From: Nitrospinota bacterium
GTDB lineage: Bacteria > UBA8248
Assembly (NCBI GenBank): GCA_029937135.1
Contig: JAPYQX010000007.1
Location: 1 to 26,271, forward strand
Direction of reading: 5' to 3'
Length of the DNA stretch: 26,271 bases
In this document: one piece after another, positions 23,030 to 26,271 of the stretch
How the letters are laid out: the number at the start of each line of letters is the position of its first letter
Numbering within the stretch: the stretch's first letter is position 1
Position numbers and translations under genes: made by a program
Notes under the pieces: model-generated
What the model was told of the DNA's origin: nothing
What the model saw: only the letters and a program-made list of their open reading frames with translations
The model's database searches: none

Positions 23030-24145
23030 ATGCACCCGAAAGAACCCAAAACCCTCTGGCCCCTCGTTGCGGCCTTTGGGTTGACCGTGGCCGTCTTTGG
23101 AATTGACCTACTCGTTCCGCTGGGCTTCGCGGGCGGGGTCCTCTACTTATTTCCGTTACTGGTTTCCTCGCGGTCCCCAAACCCGCATCACATAATTATT
23201 ATCGCGGTGGCCGGGTCGGCGCTTACCGCCGCCGGTTTTCTCCTTTCGCCATCGGGAGGAGAATTGTGGGCTATTGTTCTCAATCGCCTCCTCGCCCTCC
23301 TGGCTATCTAGGTTGCTGTGATCCTTTCGATAAGGCGAAAGCGCGCGGAGGCCGGGCTTCGAGAGTTGAATGCCAAGCTGGAACAGCGCGTACTCGCTCG
23401 AGCCGATCAAATTGTTACCCTCCCCGAGGAAAGCCGGAAAACCATCGAATTCCCAGACCTCGCCGATGGCCTTGAGGGCATCGCGGACACCGCCGTCAAT
23501 TTGATTCGGGTGACATTCCGCCGAAATCATTGTCCGGAATGTCACCCGAATCAAAAAGATTTGCGACGACTTGCGGAGGTTCTCCTGCGACGAGGTTCCA
23601 TCGACGGAGCCTTTTGACCCCGACTACGCCCTGGACGCGAGCCTCAATCTGATTAAATACGAGTTCTCTCCCTCGGGAATTAAAACAGAGCTCAATTTAA
23701 ACAAGAACCCGTCCGTAATCATGGGGGACGCCAACCAGATTCAACAGGTTTTCCTTAACCTCATCAGCAACGCCCTGGATGCGATGGCGGACGTAGGAAC
23801 GCTTTCCATTTCCTCCAGCAGGATTGAAGTAGATGGCAATAGGTTTTGGCAAATTCGGGTTTCGGATACCGGCGAGGGAATTTCTATCGAGGCGCTACCA
23901 CAGATATTCGATCCGTTTTTTACGACCAAGGAACCCGACAAGGGTACCGGCCTGGGCCTATCGGTTTTGCACGGCATTGTGAAAAATCACGGGGGGATGT
24001 TCTGGTGGAAAGCGAGGCCGGAAAGGGAGCAACTTTTACTGTACGCCTTCCCACCCTTGGAACCCCAAATACCCAAAACGAAGAACATTCCCCGGAGTTA
24101 ACCGAATCCCCACCCCCCCCCCCGCACCCGGCCAAGCAGCCGTGA
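23030..24145 (+). pseudogene. Decayed membrane sensor histidine kinase
   Basis: The ATG at 23030 has AGGA eight bases upstream and begins about four hydrophobic segments. The last is broken by an in-frame TAG at 23309-23311, with reading resuming as VAVILSIRRKRAEAGLRELNAKLEQRV. The phosphoacceptor-His region normally following this linker is absent: reading goes from ARADQIVTL straight to EESRKTIEFPDLADGLEGIADTAVN. A 40-nt insertion (23501-23540) then shifts the frame; removing it joins TAVN to VTRIKKICDDLRRFS. The ATPase domain is recognisable: N-box QVFLNLISNALDAM, G1 DTGEGI, F-box FDPFFTT and G2 GTGLGLSVLHGIV. A six-G run at 23991-23996 is probably one base short, since the other frame continues DVLVESEAGKGATFTVRLP. 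Four lesions make loss of function near certain. Confidence 0.9.
23500..23555. repeat. Perfect 21-bp inverted repeat inside the kinase pseudogene
   Basis: The left arm 23500-23520 and right arm 23535-23555 are exact reverse complements, separated by a 14-nt loop (23521-23534). The right arm is original kinase coding sequence; the left arm lies within a 40-nt insertion that causes a frameshift. AAT occurs on both sides of the inserted segment. Confidence 0.9.
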
Positions 24146-24229
24146 TTTTGCTCCCCCGAACCAAATAGTTTAAGATATGTGCTGAAACTTGATCGCGGTT
24201 CCATCACAAAATTTAAGAGGTTCTGGCAC

Positions 24230-25738
24230 ATGGTAGAGGGAAATGAGCGTTTCGATGTCGTCGTCGTGGGCTGCGGGAATGCAGCGCTCTGTGCCGCGCT
24301 ATCCGCCAGGGAAAACGGAGCTTCGGTGCTCGTGCTCGAAAAAGCCCCGCAAGAGTGGCGCGGCGGAAACTCATACTTCACGGGCGGGCTCTTCCGTTTC
24401 GCTTTTGACAACGTGGAAGAAGTCTTCAATCTCGTCGGCGAAATGTCGGACACGGAAAAATCCGGGATCGAGATCAAACCCTATACGAGCGACAGCTTTT
24501 TCGGCGACCTTTACCGCTTGACGGACAATATGGCTGACCCCGATCTTGCTAACACGCTTATTTTCAATTCCTTGCCGACGATGAGATGGCTCCGGACGAA
24601 AAACGTGCGTTTCATCCTCGCGAGCGGAAGACAAGCCTTCAAGGTTGAAGGCAAGCTCCGTTTCTGGGGAGGCCTCGTACTCGAGGCTGTCGGCGGCGGC
24701 GTGGGTCTTGTGGATTTCTTGATCGAGCAGACCGAAAAAGATGACATCGAAATTCGCTATGCCTCAAAAGCCACCCGGCTCATCACGGACCGGATGGGCG
24801 CAATCACCGGAATCGAGGTCAGAGGAGAAAGCGGCCCCTACGAGATCGAGGCCGGCGCGATTGTTCTCGGCGCGGGGGGGTTTCAGGCGAACACCGAGAT
24901 GCGCTGCCGCTACCTGGGGCCGGACTGGGAGCTCGCCAAGGTTCGCGGCACACCCTACAACACTGGCGAGGGTATTCAGATGGCTCTCGATATTGGCGCT
25001 CAGTCATTCGGGCACTGGAGTTCCTCCCACACCGTACAGTGGGACCTCGGCGCGCCCCCCTTCGGTGATCGCAAGGTGGGCGAGAACTTTCAAAAACACT
25101 CCTATCCCTTCGGGCTCATCGTTAACATTCACGGACAGCGCTTCGTTGACGAGGGCGCGGATTTTCGCAATTACACCTACGCCGAATACGGAAGGCGCGT
25201 GCTGAAACAGCCCAGCCGAATCGCCTGGCAAATTTTCGATCAAAAATGCCTCCCCCTCATGCGGGACGAGTACCGCATCCGCGAGGTGACGAAATGCACC
25301 TCGGACACGATTCAAGGACTTGCGGAGCAAATGGAGATTGATGTCGAGGGTTTCGTCAAAACCATCGAGGAATACAACGCCGCCGTGCAGGAAGCCGAAT
25401 TTAATCCGACGATCCTCGACGGGAAAAAAACCGTGGGCATCGATCCTCCCAAGTCCAACTGGGCGCAAAAAATGGACGCGCCCCCCTATGAAGCCTATGG
25501 CGTCACCGCGGGGATCACCTTCACCTTCGGGGGGCTACGCACCACGAAAGGCTCCCAGGTCCTGGACTCGGAAAACAAGAATGTTCCGGGGCTCTTCGCT
25601 TGCGGGGAGTTGATGGGCGGGCTTTTCTACTACAACTACCCCGGCGGTTCGGGGCTGATGTCGGGCGCCGTGTTCGGCAAGCTCGCCGGAGAGGGCGCCG
25701 CGCGGCACGCCAGCCAAGCCCGAGAGAAGGAGACTTGA
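24230..25738 (+). CDS. FAD-dependent tricarballylate dehydrogenase-like flavoprotein (TcuA family)
   Basis: A 502-residue FAD-binding oxidoreductase of the fumarate reductase/succinate dehydrogenase flavoprotein superfamily, closest in motif pattern to TcuA and FAD-dependent urocanate- or ketosteroid-type members. The N-terminal dinucleotide motif is VVVGCGNAALCAALSA with EKA at the end of the second strand. It also has RGGNSYFTGG, AIVLGAGGF, the catalytic-domain HGQRFVDEGAD, and the C-terminal FAD motif FACGELMGGLFYYNYPGG. TcuA oxidises tricarballylate to cis-aconitate; the substrate here is inferred only. ATG 24230 is preceded by AAGAGG and gives the family N-terminus; an upstream TTG-type start would add 17 unlike residues. 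No tcuB or tcuC is adjacent. Confidence 0.86.
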   Translation: MVEGNERFDVVVVGCGNAALCAALSARENGASVLVLEKAPQEWRGGNSYFTGGLFRFAFDNVEEVFNLVGEMSDTEKSGIEIKPYTSDSFFGDLYRLTDNMADPDLANTLIFNSLPTMRWLRTKNVRFILASGRQAFKVEGKLRFWGGLVLEAVGGGVGLVDFLIEQTEKDDIEIRYASKATRLITDRMGAITGIEVRGESGPYEIEAGAIVLGAGGFQANTEMRCRYLGPDWELAKVRGTPYNTGEGIQMALDIGAQSFGHWSSSHTVQWDLGAPPFGDRKVGENFQKHSYPFGLIVNIHGQRFVDEGADFRNYTYAEYGRRVLKQPSRIAWQIFDQKCLPLMRDEYRIREVTKCTSDTIQGLAEQMEIDVEGFVKTIEEYNAAVQEAEFNPTILDGKKTVGIDPPKSNWAQKMDAPPYEAYGVTAGITFTFGGLRTTKGSQVLDSENKNVPGLFACGELMGGLFYYNYPGGSGLMSGAVFGKLAGEGAARHASQAREKET

Positions 25739-25751
25739 GCAAAAGCGGCAA

Positions 25752-26271
25752 TCACTTGCTCAGCCCCGCCACCCCTCCCGAACCGAACAGCCTCATCGCA
25801 TTCCTGTAGGCAATCATCTCGGCCACCCTCCGAGGGAGCTTCGCGAGCCACGCGCGGTGCTCGGCCACCAGCTCCCCGTAGAAAGCCCATCTCTCGGCGA
25901 CATAGGTATCGGTTCCGATGAGAAAGCGGTTTGGATGTCTCATGAATAGCGATTGCCAGTCCGGATCGAGCTTTCCACTCCGGGAGATATCGTCCGCCCG
26001 GAACGAGAGCCCAATCCAAAGGCATACATACCTGTCCATCATTTTACGGATGACGCTCGGCGGCTCGCTCATCCCCGCATGAGCCCAGATGACTTTCAGT
26101 TTTTTGTTGTGGGAAAGCAGGGTCTCCACCGAACTGGAATCCGAATGAATCTGGAGAACGATTCCCCGCTCGACAGCAAGGCGGATCAGGGCTTTTATCT
26201 GTGGCGAGGCAGCATCGGCCGGATCGAAGATATGAAATTCCCCGACCCCCTTATAGAACCCACGTTTAAGG
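25752..26271 (-). CDS. Amidohydrolase family 2 protein (partial, 5' end off window)
   Basis: The C-terminal 172 residues or so of a TIM-barrel amidohydrolase (Amidohydro_2 type), which runs off the right edge; the N-terminal metal-binding motif is outside the window. Visible: IVLQIHSDSSSVETLL with a metal-ligand-like His, LKVIWAHAGMSEPPSVI with the next conserved His, and the FLIGTDTYVAERW region with the catalytic Asp of the family. It ends MIAYRNAMRLFGSGG, the usual family close (N-A-x-R-L-F). Such enzymes hydrolyse or decarboxylate cyclic or carboxylated substrates. It converges on the TcuA-like gene with a 13-bp gap. Confidence 0.85.
   Translation of the reverse strand, partial: LKRGFYKGVGEFHIFDPADAASPQIKALIRLAVERGIVLQIHSDSSSVETLLSHNKKLKVIWAHAGMSEPPSVIRKMMDRYVCLWIGLSFRADDISRSGKLDPDWQSLFMRHPNRFLIGTDTYVAERWAFYGELVAEHRAWLAKLPRRVAEMIAYRNAMRLFGSGGVAGLSK

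Noticed and set aside
23156..23554. A 132-codon minus-strand frame starting in the foldback repeat
   Set aside because: It is opposite the kinase remnant; the sense strand reads clear kinase sequence, so this frame is incidental.
23500..23555. The 21-bp inverted repeat as a functional terminator or mobile-element end
   Set aside because: It lies inside coding sequence, has no U-tract of note, and one arm copies kinase codons, which fits a mutational foldback better.

Overview
This window is chromosomal DNA from a GC-rich bacterium (roughly 60% G+C by eye). It holds about 25 intact or edge-truncated genes, one decayed gene, and no tRNA, rRNA, CRISPR array, insertion sequence or phage gene that I can see. 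Gene content is a complete proteobacterial-type isc iron-sulphur operon, two family III CoA-transferases, a luciferase-like (F420-type) oxidoreductase, a tricarballylate-dehydrogenase-like flavoprotein and an amidohydrolase. That mix suggests an uncultured deltaproteobacterium-, Nitrospinota- or Tectomicrobia-like lineage, but there is no rRNA or marker gene to settle it, so this is a weak inference.

Layout. 1-1871 (minus): DUF1015 protein followed by the GTPase EngB, which is cut by the window edge. 2043-2663 (minus): two small unrecognised Pro-rich proteins. 3032-4368 (plus): luciferase-like oxidoreductase overlapping a small two-TM protein. 4381-5487 (minus): secreted or membrane-anchored Gly-rich TIM44-like protein. 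5712-9274 (plus): CoA-transferase, histone-deacetylase-family hydrolase and MFS carrier; the first two overlap by one base. 9263-10162 (minus): SurA/PpiC-type exported prolyl isomerase. 10317-13126 (minus): rsmI, a second CoA-transferase and a crotonase-family protein. 13162-18961 (minus): iscX, fdx, hscA, hscB, iscA, iscU, iscS, iscR, transcribed from iscR towards iscX. 19274-20455 (minus): orphan periplasmic binding protein. 20528-21697 (plus): mutY. 21746-22491 (minus): arsC and a coupled small membrane protein. 22492-23029: little coding signal. 23030-24145 (plus): decayed sensor histidine kinase. 24230-25738 (plus): TcuA-like flavoprotein. 25752-26271 (minus): partial amidohydrolase.

The isc block is the functional core: IscR regulator, IscS sulphur donor, IscU scaffold, IscA carrier, HscBA chaperones, ferredoxin and IscX. 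Its promoter carries a palindrome whose 13-nt core fits the E. coli type-1 IscR box exactly. Hairpins, some with U-tracts, sit between iscS and iscU and between iscA and hscB, which would let the enzyme, scaffold and chaperone parts be made in different amounts. The crotonase and CoA-transferase genes follow iscX closely on the same strand.

The most unusual sequence event is in the dead kinase. A 40-nt insertion contains an inverted copy of the adjoining coding sequence, making a perfect 21-bp foldback and shifting the frame. An in-frame stop, a missing phosphoacceptor-histidine region and a slipped G-run complete its inactivation. I did not find a convincing wholly new multi-gene system; the best novelty candidates are regulatory or mutational structures and a few small unknown proteins.
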